Part shown: piece after piece, positions 1 through 5,769 of the stretch
How positions within the stretch are numbered: the stretch's first letter is position 1
Layout: the number at the start of each line of letters is the position of its first letter
Assembly (NCBI GenBank): GCA_003242645.1
Contig: QGVC01000074.1
Coordinates: forward strand, 1 to 12,586
Reading direction: 5' to 3'
Length of the DNA stretch: 12,586 nt
Origin: Pseudomonadota bacterium
Lineage (GTDB): Bacteria > Pseudomonadota > Alphaproteobacteria > Rhizobiales > Hyphomicrobiaceae
Made by a program: the position numbers and the translations under genes
Notes under the pieces: model-generated
What the model was told of the DNA's origin: nothing
What the model saw: only the letters and a program-made list of their open reading frames with translations
Databases searched by the model: none

Positions 1-514
1 TGAACGAAACAAGGCGGCGCTCTTCATTGCCGTGCATGCAGACTACGCAGGCTCCCACGCCCGCGGCGCGACGATCTACACGCTCAGAGAGAGCACAGCC
101 GCCGCGCTTCAGCGATCAGCCAAATCGGAAGTTGTGAAAGCAGTGCTGACGAGCAAGGAGCTAAGCGCTGCTGAGCAATTCGGTGGTGATACGAGCGCCG
201 TGAAGGCCATCCTCGCCGATCTTGCCGAGCGGGAAGTCGCTGTCACGAAAGAGCGCACGAACGTGTTTGCGCGCCAGGTGATCGAGTTCATGAGCGCTTC
301 GACGCCGATGCAGAGGAACGCAGACCGCGAAGCAAATTTCCGCGTTCTGAAGACGGCCAAGGTCCCATCCGTCCTAATCGAACTTGCGTACGTGACGAAT
401 CCGCTGGATGCGCGTAATCTGAAATCGGAGCACTGGCGGGACAAGGTTGCGGACTCGATCGTCACCGCCATCGAGAATTACTTCTCGTACCAGATCGCGC
501 GTTTGCCGATGTAG
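1..514 (+). CDS. N-acetylmuramoyl-L-alanine amidase, C-terminal part (5' truncated by window)
   Basis: This is a zinc-dependent peptidoglycan amidase of the Amidase_3 (AmiC-like) family. The family cleaves the bond between N-acetylmuramic acid and the stem peptide in the periplasm, usually during daughter-cell separation. The reading frame is already open at base 2, so the start and the first zinc ligands lie upstream of the window. Visible hallmarks are FIAVHADYAG (bases 23-52), containing the zinc-binding His, and VLIELAYVTN (bases 371-400), containing the catalytic Glu. Between them is a long helical insert (about bases 95-300), where family members such as E. coli AmiB and AmiC carry an autoinhibitory helix; that role here is inference. 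About 170 codons are visible. The protein ends shortly after the final helix, so the C terminus is natural. A hairpin terminator follows 34 bases after the stop. Family call is firm; the exact paralogue is not. Confidence 0.9.
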   Translation, partial: ERNKAALFIAVHADYAGSHARGATIYTLRESTAAALQRSAKSEVVKAVLTSKELSAAEQFGGDTSAVKAILADLAEREVAVTKERTNVFARQVIEFMSASTPMQRNADREANFRVLKTAKVPSVLIELAYVTNPLDARNLKSEHWRDKVADSIVTAIENYFSYQIARLPM

Positions 515-548
515 CTTGAAGAGTTTCGCCGCGGGGGGAAGACGGCGC

Positions 549-581
549 GGAGGCCGGCCCAACACCAGGGCCGGCCTCCTT
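549..581 (+). terminator. Rho-independent-type terminator after the amidase gene
   Basis: A perfect 12-bp GC-rich inverted repeat (549-560 pairs with 568-579) encloses a 7-base loop. It is followed by TT and a partly T-rich run (TTATCTTG). It lies 34 bases after the amidase stop codon. The U-tract is short, so termination may be incomplete, but the stem is very stable. Confidence 0.8.
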
Positions 582-946
582 ATCTTGTGGCCGCATTGCA
601 ATGGATGCGCACACGGCCCGATCGGAATTAGGTGATACTTGGCGGATGCAATGGTTTCAGTCGCCAGAGCAGCACATACCGCCAATCATTGAATCGCTGA
701 CCCAAAAAGTCGTTGAGCAACATACCAATCAACGCTTCGCGACGACGCCCCAGCCCCCCCGATCCGGAAACCGACCACGGATAAATGCGCTTTGGCATGA
801 GCTGCTCCATCGTTTGCAAGGCTCCGCAAACATCCGCCCGGCAAATGCCGAACGCCGTCGCCATCCGAAAACGGCTCCCACGCGTCCCGCATCGCGCGAA
901 ACGCCCGGCTCCCCAATGGATGCGATGATGTGATGCTGCGGTGGTA

Positions 947-1016
947 AGGGACAGGACCGCGATCTCACGCGGTAGAAAGTGTAATGGCGGGCGCTGCAAG
1001 CGGCGGTCCTGTCCCT
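947..1016. repeat. Perfect 14-bp inverted repeat with 42-base spacer
   Basis: The left arm AGGGACAGGACCGC (947-960) is exactly complementary to the right arm GCGGTCCTGTCCCT (1003-1016). A transcript of either strand would close a stable stem around a 42-base insert. No gene is seen here and no T-run follows on either side, so it does not look like a simple terminator. A structured small RNA, an intergenic palindromic repeat or the ends of a tiny mobile remnant are all possible. Confidence 0.7.
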
Positions 1017-1119
1017 CTCCGCCTCGCGCCGGCCTGATTGGAAGGTGCCGACGGTTTCTGGCCTGACAATCAGATGCTGCAAGCTGAAAATGCCTTGAGC
1101 CCTGACGCGCACCTTTTCG

Positions 1120-1143
1120 CCCATCCAGCACATGGTGGATGGG
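1120..1143. repeat. Short palindrome, 8-bp arms
   Basis: CCCATCCA (1120-1127) pairs with TGGATGGG (1136-1143) around an 8-base loop. It lies in the non-coding interval downstream of rpoH. No function is evident. Confidence 0.45.
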
Positions 1144-1221
1144 CACGGTGGAGCAAACTTCCCCACCGCTTCTAATTTATCTCGATTCGCTCTGGGATTG
1201 TATGACCACTGATCGAGCACC

Positions 1222-1240
1222 CTGCCCTAAGAGGGGGCAG
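1222..1240 (-). terminator. Possible weak terminator of rpoH
   Basis: CTGCCC (1222-1227) and GGGCAG (1235-1240) form a 6-bp GC stem beginning 10 bases beyond the rpoH stop codon on the minus strand. There is no T-run after it in the direction of rpoH transcription, so the call rests only on position and stem. Confidence 0.3.
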
Positions 1241-1250
1241 AGCAAAATGA

Positions 1251-2189
1251 TCAGGCGGCGCCAGCCGCTCCGGCAACCCTGGCGCCCGCCGGGCTCGCCG
1301 CGCTGGCGGCCGCGCCCTCCTTGGCCCTGGCCGCCTGCTGCACGGCCTTCTGAACCTTCTCGAAGGCGCGCACTTCAATCTGGCGGATCCGCTCGCGAGA
1401 GACGCCAAATTCCGCAGAGAGATCCTCGAGCGTTGCAGGCTCGTCAGAGAGCCGTCGCGCCTCGAAGATGCGCCGCTCGCGCTCGTTGAGGGTGTTCAGC
1501 GCCGACTCGAGATACGCGCGGCGATGTTCCATCTCGTCACGCTCGACGAGCTCCTCCTCCTGGTCAGGCGACTCGTCCACCAGCCAATCCTGCCATTCCC
1601 CGGAGTCGAGATCGGCACGAACCGGAGCATTGAGCGAAGCGTCTCCGCCAAGCCGCCGGTTCATCGAAATGACGTCCTCTTCCGGCACGCCAAGCCGCTT
1701 GGCTATGACCTTCACCTGATCCGGCCGGAGGTCACCCTCCTCGAGGGCCTGAATCTGCCCCTTCGCGCGCCGAAGATTGAAGAAAAGCTTCTTTTGCGCC
1801 GCCGTGGTGCCCATCTTCACAAGGCTCCACGAGCGCAGGATGTATTCCTGAATCGAGGCCCGGATCCACCACATGGCATAGGTGGCCAGGCGGAACCCTC
1901 GGTCCGGATCGAAGCGCTTGACCGCTTGCATCAGACCGACGTTGCCTTCCGAGATGATTTCGCTGATCGGCAAACCATAGCCTCTGTAGCCCATGGCGAT
2001 GCGCGCCACGAGCCTCAGGTGGGAGGTTACGAGCTTCTGGGCCGCTTCCGCATCGGCATGCTCCTGCCAGCGCTTGGCGAGCATGTATTCCTCCTCGGGC
2101 TCCAGCATCGGGAAACGCCGGATCTCCTCGAGGTACCGTGCGAGGCCCATGGACCCGCCTGCGATTGTCGGCAGTGATTTCGTTGCCAT
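1251..2189 (-). CDS. rpoH: RNA polymerase sigma factor RpoH (sigma-32, heat shock)
   Basis: This encodes the alternative sigma factor that directs RNA polymerase to heat-shock promoters. The 312 residues match alphaproteobacterial RpoH in order. Region 1.2/2.1 spans about residues 16-60. The core region 2 has GNVGLMQAVKRFDPDRG (82-98) and ATYAMWWIRASIQEYILRSW (102-121). The RpoH box QKKLFFNLR (132-140) separates RpoH from RpoD and is linked to core-polymerase and chaperone control in the family. Region 4.2 has a helix-turn-helix ending VSRERIRQIEVRAFEKVQ (263-280). The last 25 residues are an Ala-rich low-complexity tail and probably dispensable. The chosen ATG gives a full-length N terminus, but no strong Shine-Dalgarno precedes it, which fits a translationally controlled gene. 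It follows rluD on the same strand after 269 bp, so it probably has its own promoter. Confidence 0.97.
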   Translation of the reverse strand: MATKSLPTIAGGSMGLARYLEEIRRFPMLEPEEEYMLAKRWQEHADAEAAQKLVTSHLRLVARIAMGYRGYGLPISEIISEGNVGLMQAVKRFDPDRGFRLATYAMWWIRASIQEYILRSWSLVKMGTTAAQKKLFFNLRRAKGQIQALEEGDLRPDQVKVIAKRLGVPEEDVISMNRRLGGDASLNAPVRADLDSGEWQDWLVDESPDQEEELVERDEMEHRRAYLESALNTLNERERRIFEARRLSDEPATLEDLSAEFGVSRERIRQIEVRAFEKVQKAVQQAARAKEGAAASAASPAGARVAGAAGAA

Positions 2190-2458
2190 CTCAGTTCAGC
2201 CGATTCAGCCGAGTATCAGACCATACTGGCGGTGAAACCCGGTTGCTCCCTCCGACAGTAACAACCTCACCCAGCAGCGTGACCGGAGCAAGGCATGATG
2301 GCCCCACCCGTAGGATGCACACAAGTTACGGTTTCGTGTGCTGCCGCAGTTGTGCGATCGTCTCTGTCGGAACGGGAAATGCGATTTGGAGTTCCACTGC
2401 CCCATCCTTATGTAGGTAGGTTGGACTGTTTTTCGAGACCTATCCTTACCCATTCATT
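2190..2458 (-). promoter_or_regulatory. rpoH leader/promoter region
   Basis: The 269-bp gap between rluD and rpoH holds no gene and should carry the rpoH promoter(s). Reading the minus strand, CTTGTGT (2325-2319) and GGCCATCAT (2303-2295) are separated by 15 bases and only loosely resemble a sigma-32 promoter (CTTGAA...CCCCAT). Autoregulated rpoH promoters are known in alphaproteobacteria such as Caulobacter. No perfect match is present, so the exact promoter is unresolved. Confidence 0.35.
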
Positions 2459-3493
2459 CTAGGAACGTTTGAGCACCCGGGGATCCGTCGCTCCCCTTAA
2501 TGCGTCACGTAGCGCCGCGAGTTCCGGCGGTAGCGGACTTTCGAACCGCAACTTCTTGCCAGTGCGCGGATGTTCAAAGCCCAGTAGCGTAGCGTGCAGC
2601 GCTTGCCTCCCCAGGGCCTTCAGCGCTGCCTGAGCCTCGGGCGAAAGTTTCCGCGCACTGGCGGCAAAGCCGGAGCCGTAAGTCGTGTCACCCAGGAGCG
2701 GATGGCCGATGTGTGCGAAATGCACGCGAATTTGATGGGTTCGCCCTGTCTCAAGGATCGCCTTCACCTGGCTGACGGCGACGGCTCTGCCCTCGGCCTC
2801 GGGATAGGTCTCTATAACTTTGTAATGCGTAACAGCCCGTCGGCCGAATCCTTCCCGTACGACCGCCATCTTGGTCCGGTCCTTGGTGCTGCGGCCCAGG
2901 GGAGCCTCGATGATCCCCTGTGGGCGATCGAGCTGCCCCCACACAAAGGCGAGATAGGCCCGCTCAAGCCGCCCATCTGCGCCATGTGACGCGAACTGCT
3001 GCGCCAGTGCCTGATGAGCGAAATCGTTCTTGGCGACCACGAGCAGCCCGCTGGTTCCCTTGTCCAGGCGATGCACGATGCCGGGGCGCTGAACCCCTCC
3101 GATGCCAGAAAGGCTCTCCCCGCAGTGCGCGATGAGTGCATTGACCAAAGTTCCGGAGGCGTGACCCGCGGCAGGGTGAACGACGAGGTCCGCCGGCTTG
3201 TCGATCACAATGAGGTCGTCATCCTCCCAAACAACTTTGAGCGGGATCGACTCCGGTTGCGGCTCGGCGGGCTCCGGCGGTGGCAGATCGACGACAAAGG
3301 CATCCCCCGGTTTGACCCTAAGGCCCGGGTCTTCTATGGTCCCTCGCCGATTCCGGACGTAGCCGGCTTTAATCAAGGCCTGGATGCGTGAGCGGCTGAG
3401 GTTCTCCAGTTGTGATGCCAGGAAGCGGTCGATGCGTTCGCCCTCCGCTTCGGCTGGCACTTCGAGGTGTCGGCGCTCAGGCTCACTGGACAT
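2459..3493 (-). CDS. rluD: RluA-family 23S rRNA pseudouridine synthase (RluD-like)
   Basis: The enzyme isomerises specific uridines in 23S rRNA to pseudouridine; E. coli RluD acts on helix 69. An S4 RNA-binding domain occupies about residues 18-70 (RIDRFLASQL...SRSRIQALI). The catalytic PseudoU_synth_2 domain follows. It has DDDLIVIDKPADLVVHP (91-107), the signature HRLDKGTSG (141-149) with the nucleophilic Asp144, and a later GRTHQIRVHFAHIGHPLLGD segment that supports the uridine pocket. The length of 344 residues is slightly above the usual 325, owing to a Pro/Glu-rich linker (71-82) between the domains. A purine-rich GGGAG lies about 13 bases before the ATG. The gene is divergent from the 125-codon membrane-protein gene, with 35 bp between the starts, and precedes rpoH on the same strand. 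The RluA family is certain; RluD specificity is inferred from the S4 domain and length. Confidence 0.93.
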   Translation of the reverse strand: MSSEPERRHLEVPAEAEGERIDRFLASQLENLSRSRIQALIKAGYVRNRRGTIEDPGLRVKPGDAFVVDLPPPEPAEPQPESIPLKVVWEDDDLIVIDKPADLVVHPAAGHASGTLVNALIAHCGESLSGIGGVQRPGIVHRLDKGTSGLLVVAKNDFAHQALAQQFASHGADGRLERAYLAFVWGQLDRPQGIIEAPLGRSTKDRTKMAVVREGFGRRAVTHYKVIETYPEAEGRAVAVSQVKAILETGRTHQIRVHFAHIGHPLLGDTTYGSGFAASARKLSPEAQAALKALGRQALHATLLGFEHPRTGKKLRFESPLPPELAALRDALRGATDPRVLKRS

Positions 3494-3528
3494 TGGATCG
3501 GTAGAGCTCCCTTCAGAGGTACACGTTC

Positions 3529-3906
3529 ATGGCGACATTCGATCCGGCGCAGCCGGTTGGCGACGCCCGCCACGAGGTCAGCGAGGCCGACGCCCGCCAG
3601 GTCAGGATCCTCAAGTTCGTTGTGGTCTTTCTTGGGGTTCTTCTTCTCGTTGGCTTCGCCGTCGTCATCGGGCGGATCGCCTACCTCGCCATGCAGCCGG
3701 CTGGTGGCATTGGCACTGTTCCACAAGCCCAGAACGTGACTATCGACCTACCATCGGGGGCGACGATCCGCCAAACGACCGTGTCCGGCGACCGCATGAC
3801 GGTTCAGTACGAACACCACGACCAAATGGGGATTGTCATCATCAATCTGACCACCGGCCGGGTTGTAAGCCGGCTCACGTTCCGGCCAGAGGCTCCAAGC
3901 CGGTAG
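3529..3906 (+). CDS. Small single-pass membrane protein of unknown function (DUF6476-like)
   Basis: The 125-residue protein has a charged N-terminal cytoplasmic stretch (residues 1-26). One strongly hydrophobic segment follows (about 29-51, KFVVVFLGVLLLVGFAVVIG). The C-terminal part (60-120) is predicted as beta-rich and extracytoplasmic, with TIDLPSGATIRQTTVSGDRM and VIINLTTGRVVSRLTF. I associate this architecture beside rluD with the alphaproteobacterial family DUF6476, recognised from memory. No catalytic motif is visible. The ATG is preceded by AGAGG at a suitable distance. It starts 35 bp from the divergent rluD start, so the two share a very compact promoter region. Function is unknown. 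Confidence 0.8.
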   Translation: MATFDPAQPVGDARHEVSEADARQVRILKFVVVFLGVLLLVGFAVVIGRIAYLAMQPAGGIGTVPQAQNVTIDLPSGATIRQTTVSGDRMTVQYEHHDQMGIVIINLTTGRVVSRLTFRPEAPSR

Positions 3907-3967
3907 CCGCGTCAATGGCACGTGCCCACGGCCTTGAACCGACGAGGGAAACGAGCCAAATAGGATC

Positions 3968-3996
3968 TTGATTACGCGGCGCCAGTCACCTATAGC
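3968..3996 (+). promoter_or_regulatory. Sigma-70-type promoter for tRNA-Glu
   Basis: TTGATT (3968-3973) and TATAGC (3991-3996) are separated by exactly 17 bases. The predicted transcription start near 4003 lies about 10 bases before the mature tRNA 5' end, a typical spacing for a monocistronic tRNA gene. Confidence 0.7.
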
Positions 3997-4012
3997 TTGC
4001 GCCCTGAACGCT

Positions 4013-4088
4013 GCCCCGTTCGTCTAGTGGCCTAGGACGCCAGCCTCTCACGTTGGTAACAGGGGTTCGAGTCCCCTACGGGGCGCCA
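4013..4088 (+). tRNA. tRNA-Glu (anticodon CTC)
   Basis: The cloverleaf folds completely. The acceptor stem GCCCCGT (4013-4019) pairs with ACGGGGC (4078-4084). The D stem is GTC/GAC (4022-4024 with 4036-4038). The anticodon stem CCAGC/GTTGG (4040-4044 with 4052-4056, one G-U pair) carries the loop CTCTCAC with anticodon CTC at 4047-4049, decoding GAG. The T arm is AGGGG-TTCGAGT-CCCCT (4061-4077). Discriminator G is followed by an encoded CCA (4086-4088). The gene stands alone. tRNA genes are common integration sites, but no duplicate of its 3' end is seen in the window. Confidence 0.97.
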
Positions 4089-4271
4089 TTTCCCATGCAT
4101 CTTACAAATCGGCGGCGTTGGATCGCTTGGTGCAAAGAATAGCGTCGGGAATTGTACGCTGTACTCACCTCATTTTCCCCTGCGCATCTTGTTCACCTCC
4201 GCTCGATCCGTCTTTGTGCGCATCCACCCTTTCGCGAATAACTTTGCTTGCGGGCCCGATAGTAGAGAGAG

Positions 4272-4297
4272 CTAGCGGCGCTGGATTCTAGCGGCGC
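4272..4297. repeat. 10-bp direct repeat upstream of the ABC operon promoter (possible operator)
   Basis: CTAGCGGCGC occurs at 4272-4281 and again at 4288-4297, a 16-bp period. The pair ends 10 bases before the candidate -35 element at 4308, so it spans roughly -71 to -46 from the predicted start. That is the usual place for an activator binding as a tandem dimer. The regulator is unknown, and chance in GC-rich DNA is possible. Confidence 0.45.
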
Positions 4298-4307
4298 ATG
4301 AAGAACA

Positions 4308-4336
4308 TTGCATCCGGCTGACAGACCAACGATAAA
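4308..4336 (+). promoter_or_regulatory. Candidate sigma-70 promoter of the ABC importer operon
   Basis: TTGCAT (4308-4313) and GATAAA (4331-4336) are separated by 17 bases. Transcription would start near 4343 and leave a leader of about 37 bases, including a strong Shine-Dalgarno GGGAGGAAAG just before the ATG at 4380. The rest of the 291-bp gap after the tRNA shows no gene. Confidence 0.5.
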
Positions 4337-4379
4337 TCGACAGGGACATCTGCCTGCAGAATAAGCTTGGGAGGAAAGA

Positions 4380-5705
4380 ATGAATCGCCCACTTGCCATA
4401 CTCGCGGCACTCGCCCTGGCCTTTGGCATCGGCCCCGCACACGCTCAGGCTCCGACCGGAAAGGTGACGGTTTCGACCTCCTTTCCGAAGGACGTAACCG
4501 ATCCCATCAAGAAAGCCTTCGAGAAGGCCCACCCAGGCGTGACGCTCGACGTACAGAACCGCAATACCAACGCGGGCGTGAAGTACCTCGAAGAGACCAA
4601 AGACAACAACCAGACGGACCTGTTCTGGGCTTCCGCACCGGATGCGTTCGAGGTGCTCAAGGGCAAGGGTCTCCTGCAGAAATACCAGCCCAAGGCGACC
4701 GGCATTCCGGAGAAGATTGGCGCCTTTCCGATCAACGATCCAGACGGCTACTACTTCGGCTTCGCGGCCTCCGGCTACGGCATCATGTGGAATGAGCGCT
4801 ACGCCAAAGCTAACAATCTGCCGGAGCCAAAGGAGTGGAGCGATCTCGCCAAGCCGGTCTATTACGATCACGTCTCCATCGCGACTCCTTCCCGCTCGGG
4901 CACTACGCATCTGACCATCGAGACCATCCTGCAGGGCGAGGGCTGGGAGCAGGGCTGGCGCACCATCAAGGAAATGGCGGGCAATTTCCGAAATGTTACG
5001 GAGCGCTCGTTCGGCGTCCCCGAAGCCGTCAACTCCGGCGAGGTGGGCGTCGGGATCGTGATCGACTTCTTCGCCTTCTCGGCGCAGGCTTCCGGCTTTC
5101 CCGTCAAGTTCGTCTACCCCACGGTGACGACGATTGTGCCAGCCAACGTTGCTATCGTCGCCAACGCGCCGAACAAGGCCGGCGCGGAAGCCTTCATCGA
5201 GTTCCTACTGTCGCCGGAAGGCCAGGAGGTCCTGCTGGAGCCGAGCATCCGCCGCCTTCCGATCAACCCGGCCGTCTACGAGAAGGCACCCGCCGACTAC
5301 CCCAACCCTTTCAAGGACCCCTCGCTCGGCGCACGGGTCAAGTTTGACGTGACCATCTCAGAGAAGCGGACCGCGGTTGTCGACGCGCTGTTCGATCAGC
5401 TCATCACGTTCCAGCTTGACGACCTCAAGAGCGCGACCAAAGCGGTACACGAGGCCGAGGCAGCACTTGCCCAAAAGGACAACGCTGAGGCCCGCGCCCT
5501 GGTGAAGGAAGCACGTGACCTCATCGCAGCGATGCCGATCACCGAGGAGCAAGCGTCCTCGCCGGAAATCGCTGGCGCCTTCACTGGCGGCAAGCAGAAG
5601 GGCGCGCGCCAGGCGGAGCTCGAGCAACAGTGGGCCGCATTTGCCAAGGAGCGGTACGCCGAAGCGAAGGCGAAGGCCGAGCAGGCTTTGAAACTCGCCC
5701 GCTGA
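4380..5705 (+). CDS. Periplasmic substrate-binding protein of an ABC importer, PgtC-like
   Basis: This is a type 2 periplasmic binding protein that should deliver a solute to the permease encoded just downstream. A signal peptide covers residues 1-22, cleaved after AHA. The bilobed binding domain spans about 25-320, with conserved-looking stretches TDLFWASAPDAFEVL (79-93), TPSRSGTTH (169-177) and RSFGVPEAVNSGEVGVG (209-225). Length is 441 residues against about 340 for FbpA/AfuA proteins. The extra 110 residues are charged and helical, with coiled-coil character. From memory, the SPSRS..TNHL, RSFGV and C-terminal helical segments recall Salmonella PgtC, the periplasmic component of phosphoglycerate sensing. 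The FbpA tyrosine pair that binds iron is replaced by DFF (229-231). The ATG follows an excellent ribosome-binding site. Substrate unknown; an anionic phosphorylated compound or metal complex is only a guess. Confidence 0.85.
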   Translation: MNRPLAILAALALAFGIGPAHAQAPTGKVTVSTSFPKDVTDPIKKAFEKAHPGVTLDVQNRNTNAGVKYLEETKDNNQTDLFWASAPDAFEVLKGKGLLQKYQPKATGIPEKIGAFPINDPDGYYFGFAASGYGIMWNERYAKANNLPEPKEWSDLAKPVYYDHVSIATPSRSGTTHLTIETILQGEGWEQGWRTIKEMAGNFRNVTERSFGVPEAVNSGEVGVGIVIDFFAFSAQASGFPVKFVYPTVTTIVPANVAIVANAPNKAGAEAFIEFLLSPEGQEVLLEPSIRRLPINPAVYEKAPADYPNPFKDPSLGARVKFDVTISEKRTAVVDALFDQLITFQLDDLKSATKAVHEAEAALAQKDNAEARALVKEARDLIAAMPITEEQASSPEIAGAFTGGKQKGARQAELEQQWAAFAKERYAEAKAKAEQALKLAR

Positions 5706-5712
5706 TATAGAT

Positions 5713-5743
5713 CGAGGAGACTCCGACGAGCGGAGTCTCCTCG
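5713..5743 (+). promoter_or_regulatory. Intercistronic hairpin (attenuator or mRNA-stabilising element)
   Basis: CGAGGAGACTCCG (5713-5725) pairs perfectly with CGGAGTCTCCTCG (5731-5743) around a 5-base loop, starting 8 bases after the binding-protein stop. It is followed by AAAATCATTTCC rather than a T-run. It probably lets some transcripts continue into the permease gene and protects the 3' end of the upstream message. Such elements, as between malE and malF, raise binding-protein expression over the membrane components. Confidence 0.75.
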
Positions 5744-5769
5744 AAAATCATTTCCGCAGGGATACGACG

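Larger units (their letters stand above)
515..1250. other. 736-bp intergenic region between convergent genes; no supported gene
   Basis: The interval lies between the amidase gene (+) and rpoH (-). ORFs of 60-170 codons exist on both strands, but they overlap one another in several frames and are rich in Arg, Pro and Cys. None shows a recognisable domain or a convincing ribosome-binding site, so I treat them as chance. The stretch does contain structure: the terminator at 549-581, a perfect 14-bp inverted repeat at 947-960/1003-1016, an 8-bp palindrome at 1120-1143, and a 6-bp hairpin at 1222-1240 near the rpoH 3' end. It could hold a small RNA or the decayed remains of a gene; I cannot decide which. 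Confidence 0.5.

Noticed and set aside
628..1146. 172-codon minus-strand ORF in the gene-free interval
   Set aside because: No domain recognised, composition atypical, and it overlaps competing ORFs on both strands and the 14-bp inverted repeat.
1524..2177. 217-codon plus-strand ORF antisense to rpoH
   Set aside because: It lies entirely inside rpoH, has no recognisable domain, and is the usual antisense shadow in GC-rich coding DNA.
4013..4088. tRNA-Glu as an integration site for a genomic island
   Set aside because: No second copy of the tRNA 3' end, no integrase gene and no mobile gene in the window.
4141..4160. AGCGT/ACGCT 5-bp inverted repeat after the tRNA gene
   Set aside because: Arms too short and the loop (10 bases) too long to call a terminator or operator.
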